64,000 nt of DNA. Source: CAWIVH01 sp963839475 (GTDB lineage: Bacteria > Acidobacteriota > UBA6911). The translations under genes were made by a program, and so were the position numbers. Below are positions 35,955 through 44,437 of this stretch, piece by piece. Under the pieces are notes generated by a model, which was given only the letters and a program-made list of their open reading frames with translations, was not told the DNA's origin and ran no database searches. How positions within the stretch are numbered: position 1 is the stretch's first letter; every line of letters begins with the position of its first letter. Location: contig CAWIVH010000018.1 of the NCBI GenBank assembly GCA_963839475.1, positions 876,782 to 940,781 of the forward strand, read 5' to 3'.

Positions 35955-36462
35955 TGCCAACGTTGTGATCCAGGTCTTCAAACTTGGACTATGGGCGAGA
36001 TTGATTGAACGATGCGATGTCTGGCTTGCGGCTACAGTTGTTCAGGAAGCGGCGTTTTTCGCGACGGAGGAGGGGACATCCCATACAATCGACCTCAGCC
36101 AGGACCTGGCCGAAAACCGAGTGACGGAATTTGAATTGACGCCATCTCAGTTATCGGAATTCAGGGCCTCCTTCGATCCCAGCTATTTTGAAAAACTCGA
36201 TGATGGTGAAACCGAGTCCCTCGCCCATCTAATCAATTCTGCAGAGCAGTATCTCATTTGCTCAGCGGACAAAATCGTCTACCGGATCCTGGGCAATTTG
36301 AATCGGAGCGAACAAGGTATCTCCCTTGAAGAAATCCTCCAGCAGGTGGGCCTTGGTGTCGCATTACCAAGACCTTTCACAAAATCCTACCGAAAAGAGT
36401 GCACAGGCAAGGGATTCGAGGAGGGCCTCGGCGGGATCGGATATAGGAAGAAGCACAGCTGA
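35926..36462 (+). CDS. PIN-domain ribonuclease-like protein, probable toxin partner
   Basis: A 178-residue protein translated from ATG 35926, inside the end of the XRE-ImmA/IrrE gene; a TTG at 35905 is less likely. PIN-type acidic residues can be placed: D10 in LLLLDANVVI, E41 in VVQEAAFF, D92-D93-G-E95 and D115 in ICSADK. This set would bind Mg for RNA cleavage. The XRE-COG2856 plus PIN arrangement suggests a toxin-antitoxin pair in which the upstream protein neutralises or represses the PIN protein. The last 35 residues are basic and Gly-rich. Confidence 0.7.
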   Translation: MKKFKLLLLDANVVIQVFKLGLWARLIERCDVWLAATVVQEAAFFATEEGTSHTIDLSQDLAENRVTEFELTPSQLSEFRASFDPSYFEKLDDGETESLAHLINSAEQYLICSADKIVYRILGNLNRSEQGISLEEILQQVGLGVALPRPFTKSYRKECTGKGFEEGLGGIGYRKKHS

Positions 36463-36626
36463 AGTAAAGGGAGCGCCGAACGAGGGCTCGGACATCACGT
36501 GCCTGAATGATAACTCCTACACCGAACTTGATGTCGATTCGTTAGGAAACGATGCTTTACTAGCGCACAACAAAAGTAAAGGTTTCTTTATTATCTTTGA
36601 GCGTGAATCGGCCCCAGTGCTGGTCC

Positions 36627-37466
36627 CTATCGTTTGCGGCGGGCGCTGCGGCGGACGATTTCGACCAGGACACCCTGGATTGCGATCCGGCTCGCGTGAA
36701 ATTTACGGGGAGAGTGATGTTTGGTTTCGATCGGCGTGAGGGTGATTTCGTCTCCCTGGCGAGAGTAAATCTTTAGCGTGTTTTCGTGGCCGTCCACCAA
36801 TGCGGCGACAATGTCGCCGTCGTGGGGCTCCAGTGCGTAATCCATCAACACGATGTCCCCGTCCTGATAGTCGGGTGACATACTGTCGCCCACGACGCGG
36901 AGCGTGTACCAGGAATCCTTGCCTTTCGAGTGAACAATGTCGATCCACATCTGGCCTTCCGGATTCATCTCGCGCGGATCGCCGGCTGGGACGGCGTCAT
37001 AATGACGGACGTGAATCATTGCGACCGGCTGCGGTCTGTCAGAATCCAGGTATGCGATCGCCTCGTCAACTTGCCCCGGTTTCGAGAAATCGGCTTGCAC
37101 GGGCAGATAAGGTACGGTCCTCACAGGTTCCATCGCTTCGAGCCAGTCGTCGATGGCCCGGCTGATGTTTCGAAATGCGGGCACCGGGGAAATCTCATAG
37201 AGCCGCTTGAGCTTCTCGGAATACTCCCGAAGGACCTTGGGCTCCGGAATTCTCGGAGTGGGCGCTTCCAAATCCCCCAGGGTGATTTCAAGCGCGGCGC
37301 AGAATTTCTCGATCCAGTCCTCGTTCAGCCGGCGCTCGCCGTTCAATAACGCCGAGACCATTGCGGGTTTGGCGCCCATCATGCGCGCCAGCGCTTTCTG
37401 GGTGAGGCCCTTCATTTCCTTGCGATCTTCGATGATCGCCTTTAGTCCTTCCTGTATTTTTCCCAT
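36627..37466 (-). CDS. prophage repressor, HTH plus S24 peptidase (CI/LexA-like)
   Basis: A 279-residue repressor. HTH_3 domain at 15-67 (LTQKALARMMGAKPAMVSALLNG). C-terminal S24 domain with nucleophile S195 in VVGDSMSP and base K232 in NTLKIYS; a possible self-cleavage site is A161-G162 in AVPAGDP. It should keep the lysogeny/lysis switch off and be inactivated by RecA-dependent self-cleavage after DNA damage. Its start codon is joined to a 21-bp inverted repeat and lies only about nine bases from a -10 box, so the mRNA is nearly leaderless. It is divergent from the Cro-like gene. Confidence 0.9.
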   Translation of the reverse strand: MGKIQEGLKAIIEDRKEMKGLTQKALARMMGAKPAMVSALLNGERRLNEDWIEKFCAALEITLGDLEAPTPRIPEPKVLREYSEKLKRLYEISPVPAFRNISRAIDDWLEAMEPVRTVPYLPVQADFSKPGQVDEAIAYLDSDRPQPVAMIHVRHYDAVPAGDPREMNPEGQMWIDIVHSKGKDSWYTLRVVGDSMSPDYQDGDIVLMDYALEPHDGDIVAALVDGHENTLKIYSRQGDEITLTPIETKHHSPRKFHASRIAIQGVLVEIVRRSARRKR

Positions 37467-37486
37467 AGTTCACAAATTGTAAACTA
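37466..37486. promoter_or_regulatory. repressor operator, 21-bp inverted repeat
   Basis: TAGTTCACAA-A-TTGTAAACTA: ten-base arms with one mismatch around a single central base. It begins at the first base of the repressor start codon and covers the -10 box of the repressor promoter, so binding would block repressor transcription (negative autoregulation). Confidence 0.75.
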
Positions 37487-37503
37487 TAACTCATTGATGT
37501 CAA
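37476..37503 (-). promoter_or_regulatory. promoter of the prophage repressor gene
   Basis: On the - strand TTGACA (37498-37503) is followed after 16 bases by TACAAT (37476-37481), a near-consensus sigma-70-type promoter. The -10 box ends nine bases before the ATG, predicting a leaderless or nearly leaderless transcript. It overlaps the 21-bp operator. Confidence 0.75.
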
Positions 37504-37533
37504 GGAGAATATACGATATTTTGGGAATAGTGA

Positions 37534-37562
37534 TTGACAGTCTGCACATATGGTAGATAGTC
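37534..37562 (+). promoter_or_regulatory. candidate promoter of the Cro-like/early operon
   Basis: A consensus -35 hexamer TTGACA at 37534-37539, pointing towards the Cro-like gene. The -10 is poor (GATAGT or ATAGTC at 16-17 spacing), and the start codon at 37571 is again very close, so this transcript too may be leaderless. Only the -35 match is convincing. Confidence 0.4.
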
Positions 37563-37570
37563 TTTTGATC

Positions 37571-37777
37571 ATGATACACAAAACAATCAACGAATTCCTG
37601 ATGCACAAACACATGAGCCCCAAGCAGTTAGCGGCAAAACTCGGCATTTCGGAATCATACATGAGCATGCTTCGGAGCGGGCGCCGCCGGCCAAGCCCCG
37701 AACTCGCGCGCAAGATCGAGACTCTGACCGGGATTCCGTTAAAAAACCTGCTTTTCAAAACTGGCAGGGCGGCATGA
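37571..37777 (+). CDS. small Cro-like HTH protein
   Basis: A 68-residue XRE-type DNA-binding protein; ATG 37571 is preferred over the GTG/ATG at 37550. The HTH is MSPKQLAAKLGISESYMSMLRSGRRRPS (about 17-44). Divergent orientation from the S24 repressor and position at the head of the early operon support a Cro-like role. Its stop overlaps the ATG of the next gene (ATGA). Confidence 0.8.
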   Translation: MIHKTINEFLMHKHMSPKQLAAKLGISESYMSMLRSGRRRPSPELARKIETLTGIPLKNLLFKTGRAA

Positions 37778-39027
37778 GCGGAGAAGTCCATGGAAAAAAC
37801 GGCGCCGGCAGCAGAAGGGGGGCTCGCAAGGAAGACCGTTCACCGATCTTCTGGTGCCCGCTCTGCCCGGGGCCGGTGTACACGCCATACATGGTCCATT
37901 ACGACGAGTTCCACCCCGGCTTCCAGGTGGTCAACGTTTCTTCCGGAATGGATGGCAAACCAAATCGGGCTGTCATCGAACCGCCCGCGCAGAACACGAA
38001 CCAAAAACAACTCGCTTCCTTAGACAACGGAGGAAAGAGAGGAATCATGGGTAAGTTTCAAAAAGCAAAATCGGAGCAGGCCTATTTCAAGGTCGCGCTC
38101 TATGGCAAAACCGGGAGCGGCAAGACGCTCACTTCTTTACTCTGGGCCGAAGGGCTCGCGGCACGCGAAGGCAAACGCGTCGCCTTTGTTGATACCGAGC
38201 GCGGCTCAGAATTCTATTCGATCGACATCCCGGAACGGACCGTCCATCCGAAGGCATTCGACTTCGACCGGCTGATCACGCGGAGCCTGATGGAGACGCT
38301 CGAGGCCGTGGAGAGCATCGATCCGAAAACTCACGGGGTCCTCGTGATTGACAGCATCACGCATCTCTGGGAAGCGGCGCGCGCCGCCTACAACGGCAAG
38401 ATGCTGCCGAACGGCGGCATCCCAATTCAGGCCTGGCAGCAGATCAAGAAGCCTTACAAGCGCCTGATGTCCCTCTTCCTCGACGGTTCTTTTCACGCGA
38501 TCCTCTGCGGCCGCGAAGGTGTGGTCATGGAGCAGGACGAAGACGGCGAAATGCGCGTCACCGGGACGAAGCTGAAGGCCGAAGGTGAAACTCCACACGA
38601 GCCCCATGTTCTCGGACGCATGTGCCCGGAGCGTGATGAAAAGGGCGGATACATCATCAAGGTCTTCTTCGAAAAGGACCGCTCCGGAATCCTGACCGGC
38701 AAGGAATTCCTCTGGCCCACGTACGAGACCATCTCTCCGGTGGTCCGATACCTCTGCGGCGGTGAGCAAGGCAAACTCGGCACTCCGGAGGAAGCGGCCG
38801 AGATCGACATCAGCGCACAGGAAGCCGAGAAAGAAAAGGCCGAACGCGAGCGCAAGGAACTCTTCGACCAAATTCGCGCAGCATTGGTCGGGGCCAAGAC
38901 GATCGCACAGCTGCAGACTGGCTGGAGCCTTACGAGCGGCAAAAAGACGCGGCTCGGTGACGAGTTCTTCACGCAGCTGCAGGCGATCAAGGACAGCCGC
39001 AAGGCCGAGCTTCTGGAGGTCGCATGA
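37774..39027 (+). CDS. Sak4-like AAA_24 recombination ATPase with N-terminal Cys/His extension
   Basis: A 417-residue frame. The core (about 92-330) is a RecA-like phage ATPase: Walker A YGKTGSGKT near 110-118, VAFVDTERG, Walker B VLVIDSITHL near 190, and a basic C-terminal helix. AAA_24/Sak4 proteins act in phage homologous recombination. Residues 1-90 are an unusual extension with WCPLC and a downstream HYDEFHPGF that may bind zinc. ATG 38047 with a GGAGGAAAGAGG site would give the ATPase alone (326 residues), so two products are possible. The start at 37774 overlaps the Cro-like stop. Confidence 0.78.
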   Translation: MSGEVHGKNGAGSRRGARKEDRSPIFWCPLCPGPVYTPYMVHYDEFHPGFQVVNVSSGMDGKPNRAVIEPPAQNTNQKQLASLDNGGKRGIMGKFQKAKSEQAYFKVALYGKTGSGKTLTSLLWAEGLAAREGKRVAFVDTERGSEFYSIDIPERTVHPKAFDFDRLITRSLMETLEAVESIDPKTHGVLVIDSITHLWEAARAAYNGKMLPNGGIPIQAWQQIKKPYKRLMSLFLDGSFHAILCGREGVVMEQDEDGEMRVTGTKLKAEGETPHEPHVLGRMCPERDEKGGYIIKVFFEKDRSGILTGKEFLWPTYETISPVVRYLCGGEQGKLGTPEEAAEIDISAQEAEKEKAERERKELFDQIRAALVGAKTIAQLQTGWSLTSGKKTRLGDEFFTQLQAIKDSRKAELLEVA

Positions 39028-39443
39028 GTATCAAGGCCGAAACCAAATACAACGGAGTTGTGGCGCCCGGATCCCAGCTGTATGAAACGCAGACCGGGAC
39101 TCTCGGCTACCAGGTCATGCTCGAATGCGCCGACGGACCAACATCGTTCGTGATTTGGCTGACGCAGAAGAACCGTGAGCGCGCCCGGAGATATTTCGAG
39201 GTGCTCGGAGTCGATCCGGAAAAGCTGAAAGATTCCGGCTACATCGAATACCAGCTCGGTCTCGACATCGAAGGCCGCGAAGTCTCTTTCGGAACCAAGG
39301 AAGAGGAATACAACGGCAAGCACAACGTCAAGGTGGTCTGGATCGGCAAACGCTCGGATCCCGATCTTTCCAGGAGCGCGGCGCGCTTTTTCGGCGCCGC
39401 TGACACTAATAATGATAATCCCAGCGAAGAACTTGCCTTCTGA
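39024..39443 (+). CDS. probable phage single-strand-binding-like protein
   Basis: A 139-residue protein overlapping the Sak4 gene by four bases. The N-terminal 110 residues are beta-rich (GTLGYQVMLEC, YIEYQLGLDI, EVSFGTKEEEY). The last residues, NPSEELAF, form an acidic tail ending in a hydrophobic residue, like the protein-docking tail of SSB. Position beside a Sak4 ATPase agrees with an SSB or recombination-mediator role. Sequence identity to classical SSB is not visible, so the call rests on context and tail. Confidence 0.5.
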   Translation: MSIKAETKYNGVVAPGSQLYETQTGTLGYQVMLECADGPTSFVIWLTQKNRERARRYFEVLGVDPEKLKDSGYIEYQLGLDIEGREVSFGTKEEEYNGKHNVKVVWIGKRSDPDLSRSAARFFGAADTNNDNPSEELAF

Positions 39444-39460
39444 CGCCTATAGAGCCATGT

Positions 39461-39778
39461 ATGAGCGATCTTGAAGTGCTACTCGGGCAGCATATCCAGC
39501 TCTCAGGATTGCCGGCGCCGGTGCGGGAATATCGATTCCACCCGAAGCGCCGGTGGCGCTTCGACTTCGCCTGGCCGCGCTACAGAATCGCTGTGGAAAT
39601 TGATGGCGGCATTTATTGCCGCGGGCGGCATGTTCGAGGCTCCGGTTTCGAGCGTGATGCCGAAAAGCGAAATGCCGCGGTTCTATCGGGATGGCGGGTT
39701 CTCAACTTCACGCCTCGTCATGTCAAATCAGGAGAGGCCGTCCAGGCGATCGAATTTCTGATGAGAAGAATCGGCTGA
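39461..39778 (+). CDS. DUF559/Vsr-like PD-(D/E)XK endonuclease
   Basis: A 105-residue nuclease-fold protein. Motifs: EYRFHPKRRWRFDFAWP (catalytic D in RFDFA), then VEIDGG (E-x-D replacing E-x-K), GRHVRG-x-GFERDAEKRN and a GWRVLNFTPRHV block, the order seen in DUF559/VSR-type endonucleases. In recombination cassettes such proteins may resolve junctions or nick branched DNA. Spacing of 17 bases after the SSB-like gene. Confidence 0.75.
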   Translation: MSDLEVLLGQHIQLSGLPAPVREYRFHPKRRWRFDFAWPRYRIAVEIDGGIYCRGRHVRGSGFERDAEKRNAAVLSGWRVLNFTPRHVKSGEAVQAIEFLMRRIG

Positions 39779-39814
39779 GCCCTGCTGGGTTCCCGGCCGC
39801 GAAAGGGATCCGAA

Positions 39815-40003
39815 ATGAAAAAGACAGAGCAATTCGAAGAAGACCGGGAACAGGGGCATGCCGGCGGAATTGTGCGTCTGGCGAAGGCGGTCATTTGCGT
39901 TGACTGCAGCTGCATCACGGAAACCGATCAAAACTGCCGGGTTTGCGGTTCGGGCAGCGTGTTGAACTTGGCTTCAATACTGAACAGGAAGGCGGCGGCA
40001 TGA
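39815..40003 (+). CDS. small zinc-ribbon protein
   Basis: A 62-residue protein with an AAAGGG ribosome site. C-V-D-C and C-R-V-C-G knuckles (about residues 30-46) make a zinc ribbon. It overlaps the next gene by ATGA. Small zinc ribbons are common in phage early regions; the role is unknown. Confidence 0.55.
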   Translation: MKKTEQFEEDREQGHAGGIVRLAKAVICVDCSCITETDQNCRVCGSGSVLNLASILNRKAAA

Positions 40004-40221
40004 TGGACGGCTACATCGATTTGAAAAAATGCGCGGAGAAGACATCGATCAGCGTGACGACCCTGAGGGCTCACCTGAACGAGATCAAACACACCCGGTT
40101 GTCTCCTCGCGGAAAGATTCTGGTGAAGTGGTCGGATGTCGACCATTGGCTGGAATCCAGGGCGAACGCGGTAAAAGGCGACGAAGACGTAATGATGTTA
40201 CTGAAGGAGCTGGCCAGCTAA
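40000..40221 (+). CDS. excisionase-like HTH protein
   Basis: A 73-residue protein from ATG 40000 (or 40003). It has a winged-helix/MerR-like pattern: YIDLKKCAEKTSISVTTLRAHL, then a basic wing and KWSDVDHWLE, as in helix_turn_helix_17 excisionases. It ends on the first base of the integrase start, matching a Xis-Int pair, and would steer excision from tRNA-Thr. Confidence 0.7.
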   Translation: MMDGYIDLKKCAEKTSISVTTLRAHLNEIKHTRLSPRGKILVKWSDVDHWLESRANAVKGDEDVMMLLKELAS

Positions 40222-41399
40222 TGGGCGTCAAGGTGAAGTTCTTCCGCGGCCTTTGGCGAGTGCTGGTTGAATACAAGGGGAAGCGGAAGTCCAAGGGATT
40301 CTTAAAGGAAGAAAAGGCGAAGGACGTTGCCGAGAAGCTCAGTACAGCCCTAGAAATCTACGGCACGGATGCGTTCGCCATCCTCTCCCGCAAGCAATCG
40401 GCGATTAAACCTAAGGAAAGTCCAAAGCCCCTGTTCCGGAAATTCGCATCGCGGTGGATTGAGGAACTTGAAAAGCAATCGCTCAGTTTGTCGACGCAGA
40501 CCTGCTATCGCTATCATGCCGAGAAGCATCTCATTCCCCATTTCGGCGACATGCTGCTCGATGAAATCCGGTACCCCCAGTTGAAAACTTATGTACTGGA
40601 ACAAGCTAAGAAATATCGCCGCGATACGGTGCGCTTGGATATCGCAACCATGAGGCTCATCTTTGGAGAGGCTTTCAGGGAGGGGGTGATTGATCGCAGC
40701 CCCGTTGCGGGTCTCGGCAAATTCATTGGCGGAGCGTCCCGGCGCAAGGAAAAGGTGGATCCATTTACGCTCGAGGAATTGCATAAGCTGGAGGCCAAGA
40801 TTGCAGACAAGTATCCGGTCTATTTTGAATTCGTGCTGATGATGGCGCGCACCGGAGTGCGCATCGGGGAGGCCATCGGCTTTCAGTGGAAGGATCTCGA
40901 CCTCGATAAGGGTATTGCTTTGATCCGGAGAAACATCCCCATTCATCGCCAGGTTCAGCGCACGAAAACGAAATCATCAGAGCGGACGCTGGACTTGTCG
41001 CCCGAGCTCATCCAGGCTCTGCAATCACTTCTCCGGAGGCGCCGCGAGGTATGGTTTGCTAAGGGGAAAACTCAAATCCCGGAATGGGTTTTCAGCGGGC
41101 AGACGGGGGAGCCTTTTCAGTACTCAAATTTCCGACGGCGCTGCTGGCTACCTGCGCTGCGGGCGGCGAAAGTGCGGGAGCGAACCCCGCATGACCTGAG
41201 GCATACCTACGCGAGTGCGATGCTACTGGCCGGCGAGCCGCTTGCCTACGTTTCTGCGCAGCTCGGGCACAAGAGCCCGGAGATTACCTTACGGGTTTAC
41301 TCGCATTGGATCCCCGGAACGAAGCGCTCGGCAAGGCACGCGCTGGATTCGGGATCCGCAGAAAATCCGCAGAAAGTGTCGGGAGGAGTTGAGGTATGA
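40221..41399 (+). CDS. tyrosine site-specific integrase
   Basis: A 392-residue integrase. ATG 40221 (MGVKVKFFRGLWRV) is used; the longer frame from 40029 runs through the Xis gene and is spurious there. N-terminal arm-binding and SAM-like core-binding domains (about 75-170) precede the catalytic domain with R213 in TGVRIGEA, H324-x-x-R327 in HDLRHTYAS, the LGHKS box, and nucleophile Y360 in RVYSHW. The gene ends 32 bases before the 3' end of tRNA-Thr, which is the likely attachment site. Confidence 0.93.
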   Translation: MGVKVKFFRGLWRVLVEYKGKRKSKGFLKEEKAKDVAEKLSTALEIYGTDAFAILSRKQSAIKPKESPKPLFRKFASRWIEELEKQSLSLSTQTCYRYHAEKHLIPHFGDMLLDEIRYPQLKTYVLEQAKKYRRDTVRLDIATMRLIFGEAFREGVIDRSPVAGLGKFIGGASRRKEKVDPFTLEELHKLEAKIADKYPVYFEFVLMMARTGVRIGEAIGFQWKDLDLDKGIALIRRNIPIHRQVQRTKTKSSERTLDLSPELIQALQSLLRRRREVWFAKGKTQIPEWVFSGQTGEPFQYSNFRRRCWLPALRAAKVRERTPHDLRHTYASAMLLAGEPLAYVSAQLGHKSPEITLRVYSHWIPGTKRSARHALDSGSAENPQKVSGGVEV

Positions 41400-41431
41400 A
41401 ATTTCGAGGAGCTGTAAGTCTTTTGTTTTCA

Positions 41432-41507
<76 letters not shown>

Positions 41508-41715
41508 CCCCTCGAGGAACCTAGCTTGTACCATTTTTGGCTATTACCGTCAAGAAAACCGCCCCTTCAATGACCCGGTTCCAACCAGGCTCCGCGGCCT
41601 TTCGTTGGGCATGCGCTCCCGGTTTTGCGGTCGGGTACAGCATCCGGATGGATTAGAAGGCGCCATTGGGTTTAATCCTCTGGAGATTGAATCCGCGGAC
41701 GGCCAAACCGTTTCC

Positions 41716-42717
41716 TCAGTTGCTCTTGGGCTCGCCAAGAAGCTCGTTGAGATTCAAAAACGACACCTTATCCGCAAGCTTGCAGGCAACTATCGCAATC
41801 CCAGTCGTCTCGTTTATCGCGACTGACACCGGCCCCTTGGCCACCTGGGCCGATTTGATCGGCTTTCCCGCATCCATATCCACAAGGGTCACAGCCCCGC
41901 TGCTGTATTCAGCAACAACGGCGACATTCCTTTTGGCGTAAACCGCAACCGACAGCGGACCGGTCCCCATGGGAAGAGTCGAAATCACTTCATTGATCGC
42001 CGAGTCATATATCACCAGGATCCCGTTTCCCGACGGATTCACCGCGGCAACCATTCCCGTAAGCGGGTTCGCGGCCATTTCGCTCACATAGAATCCCAGC
42101 AGGAGCTTTCGTTCTATTTCATGCGAGTCGAGGTTGAAAACTATAACCTGCATGTCGTACTGACAAGCCACGGCCGCGCGCCGCTTGTTCTCGGCGATCG
42201 CAATTCCGAGCGGTCCGACATTCTGCGACCTGTCCCCCGCTAGGTTGACCGTGGCCGCGATCCGCCTCCCGCTGATATCGATGGCCACGACATTACGGCT
42301 GTTAAAATTCGTAACCCAGGCCTGGTTCTTCTCCGTATCTACAGCAACACGGGAAGATCCCTTGCCCGAAGGGACGACACCGGCAATCTGCCCGCGGGCG
42401 TGATCCACCACGGTTACTTCGCCACTGAGACTGGCCACCACCACCGCGTTAGTCTTCGGGTTGACGGCTAAACCCTCCGGAATGCCTCCCACAATGTATT
42501 TGCTGATCACCTCCCGCTTTGCCAGGTCGATGACCATCAGATCCTGGCTTCCTCGATTCAACACAAACGCCTGGTTTGTGACCGGATTCACGGCCACAGC
42601 CACAGGACGCGTTCCCACCGCCAGTTCCGCTTTCTCTGCCGCCGGAGCTGCCGAGGTGGAGAGCCGGAGCCAAGAGATGGCAGCCATCACCAAAATCGCT
42701 AAAGATATCTTGCGCAT
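41716..42717 (-). CDS. exported YncE-like beta-propeller protein
   Basis: A 333-residue protein from ATG 42717 (MRKISLAILVMAAIS), which starts 19 bases after the STAS gene; the frame extends further but those residues lie inside that gene. A signal peptide (1-28) is followed by seven-blade YVTN/YncE repeats: VNPVTNQAFVLNRGS, IDLAKREVI, VDHARGQI and so on. Likely periplasmic, with a role in binding or protein interaction; the ligand is unknown. Codon use and context look chromosomal. Confidence 0.82.
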   Translation of the reverse strand: MRKISLAILVMAAISWLRLSTSAAPAAEKAELAVGTRPVAVAVNPVTNQAFVLNRGSQDLMVIDLAKREVISKYIVGGIPEGLAVNPKTNAVVVASLSGEVTVVDHARGQIAGVVPSGKGSSRVAVDTEKNQAWVTNFNSRNVVAIDISGRRIAATVNLAGDRSQNVGPLGIAIAENKRRAAVACQYDMQVIVFNLDSHEIERKLLLGFYVSEMAANPLTGMVAAVNPSGNGILVIYDSAINEVISTLPMGTGPLSVAVYAKRNVAVVAEYSSGAVTLVDMDAGKPIKSAQVAKGPVSVAINETTGIAIVACKLADKVSFLNLNELLGEPKSN

Positions 42718-42736
42718 AAATGCGACCTGACTGGAT

Positions 42737-43129
42737 TCAGCTGACTGCGTTGGACTGCTGCTGACGGCACCGCTGAATCTCCGCCAGCGCCTCTTCCTCC
42801 GATTCATAGATCTCGAACACGGTGTCGAGCTTCGTCATCTTCATCAGGCCGGCAACGCGCGGAAGCAGCCGGCAGAGACGGACCCTGCCGCCGGCCTGCC
42901 GCACCGACAGATGAGACCTTATCAGGCGGCCCAGTTCGCTGGAGTCGACAAAAAGCATCGCTTTCATGTCGATCAGGATATCCAGGTGCCCCTGGCGCAC
43001 CAATTCGTCCAGCCGTTCCTTCAAGGCCGCTTCTCCCGGCCCTTTCAAATCCCGATCCAGTGACAGGATCACAACGCCGTCCCTGATCTGCTCGTGGATC
43101 GTGAAGCCTCCTATACTAAAATCCGGCAT
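42737..43129 (-). CDS. STAS-domain anti-sigma factor antagonist
   Basis: A 130-residue STAS protein (SpoIIAA/RsbV type). The fold is seen in the strand DGVVILSLDRDL, the helix EAALKERLDELV, ILIDMKAMLFVDSSELG with the phosphorylatable serine S63/S64, and a GGRVRLCRL strand. It would bind an anti-sigma kinase when unphosphorylated and free a sigma factor; no partner kinase lies nearby. It is followed by the YncE-like gene, perhaps in one transcript. Confidence 0.88.
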   Translation of the reverse strand: MPDFSIGGFTIHEQIRDGVVILSLDRDLKGPGEAALKERLDELVRQGHLDILIDMKAMLFVDSSELGRLIRSHLSVRQAGGRVRLCRLLPRVAGLMKMTKLDTVFEIYESEEEALAEIQRCRQQQSNAVS

Positions 43130-43148
43130 GTTGGACCCGCCTCACCCT

Positions 43149-44309
43149 TCATTCAATGGCAGAGCGTGAAAGCCGGCGAAGACGCTGCAGCACCCTCACA
43201 AGCACCTCGAGTGCCGCATCGATCTCATCGGCCGTTGTGTGGCAGCTCAAGCTGAAGCGAAGAGACCCTTGGACCACTTCGGGCCGGAGCCCCATCGCCA
43301 TCAGCACATGCGACGGCTCCAGCGAACCGGAGGAGCAGGCCGAGCCGGTGGATGCCGCAACCCCCTCGAGATCAAGGGCAATCACGGCCGCCTCCCCTTC
43401 AAGCCCTTCGAAAGACATGTTGGAAACGTTGGGCAATCGGGGTGCGCCTCCGTTCACCCGCATCCCCGGGACGGCTTCCCGGACGCCTGTTTCCAGCTTA
43501 TCTCTCAGCGCGGCAACCCGCGTGGCCATTTCCGGCAGCCTCGCGCCGGCCAGGCGCGCCGCCGCGGCCAGAGCCACAATGCCGGCCACATTTTCCGTTC
43601 CCGCCCTCCGCTTACGTTCCTGGGATCCGCCGATCATGTAAGGAACGATCTTGACCCCTTTGCGGATGAACAGTACGCCGACGCCCTTTGGCGCATGAAA
43701 CTTGTGCCCTGAAACCGAGAGCAGATCCACCCCCAGCTCGCCGACATCGACCGGAATCTTCCCGACGGACTGAACAGCATCGGTGTGCATCAGGATGCCG
43801 CGCTCCCGGGCTATAGCCGCAATTTCACGAACCGGCTGAATGGCGCCGGTTTCGTTGTTCGCATGCATGATCGAGATGAGTATCGTACGGTCATGGATGG
43901 CGGCAGCCACGGCGCAAGGATCCACGATCCCCGATGAATCTACCGGAATCTGTGTGACCTCGGCTCCGACAGACTGCAAAGCTTTGCAGGTTGAAAGGAC
44001 AGCCGGATGTTCAATCCGGCTCGTTATGACATGGTTGCCCTTTTTATAGCCGCTGCGGAATACGCCCCAAAGCGCCGAGTTGTCCGATTCAGTGCCGCCT
44101 GCAGTAAATACTATTTCCTTTGTATCGGCGGCGAGGAAAGCGGCGACGTCTTTTCGGGCATTTTCTATGGCAGTGCGCGCCGTTTGGCCGAAGGTATGAA
44201 TCGAACTGGGGTTGCCGAATGTACTCGTCAGGCAGGGCAGCATGGCTTCGAGCACCTGCTCGTCGATCCTCGTGGTGGCGCTGTTATCCAGGTAGATGCG
44301 CTGCTTCAT
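43149..44309 (-). CDS. cysteine desulfurase (NifS/IscS family)
   Basis: A 386-residue PLP enzyme that moves sulfur from cysteine to a protein persulfide for Fe-S clusters or tRNA thiolation. Landmarks: YLDNSATT at the start, FTAGGTESDN, HADAVQSVGK, the PLP lysine in SGHKFHAPKG near 200, RAGTEN, and the active cysteine in GSACSSG near 325. Length is typical. It is not followed by iscU; the STAS gene comes next. A class I/II NifS-like assignment is likely. Confidence 0.94.
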   Translation of the reverse strand: MKQRIYLDNSATTRIDEQVLEAMLPCLTSTFGNPSSIHTFGQTARTAIENARKDVAAFLAADTKEIVFTAGGTESDNSALWGVFRSGYKKGNHVITSRIEHPAVLSTCKALQSVGAEVTQIPVDSSGIVDPCAVAAAIHDRTILISIMHANNETGAIQPVREIAAIARERGILMHTDAVQSVGKIPVDVGELGVDLLSVSGHKFHAPKGVGVLFIRKGVKIVPYMIGGSQERKRRAGTENVAGIVALAAAARLAGARLPEMATRVAALRDKLETGVREAVPGMRVNGGAPRLPNVSNMSFEGLEGEAAVIALDLEGVAASTGSACSSGSLEPSHVLMAMGLRPEVVQGSLRFSLSCHTTADEIDAALEVLVRVLQRLRRLSRSAIE

Positions 44310-44437
44310 CGGTTATCCCAGCCGAAACCCAATAAAATCCATCAATAAATCCAACCATAGCCGAGGGTATGAGGCAAGTCAAGTGGAGGGGGACCGGGTC
44401 GGGGCGTGATAGAATAAAGGTTTAGCCGAGGTATCCT

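Noticed and set aside
36326..36739. 137-residue plus-strand ORF between the PIN gene and the repressor
   Set aside because: Overlaps the PIN gene in another frame and runs into the repressor's antisense; no motif.
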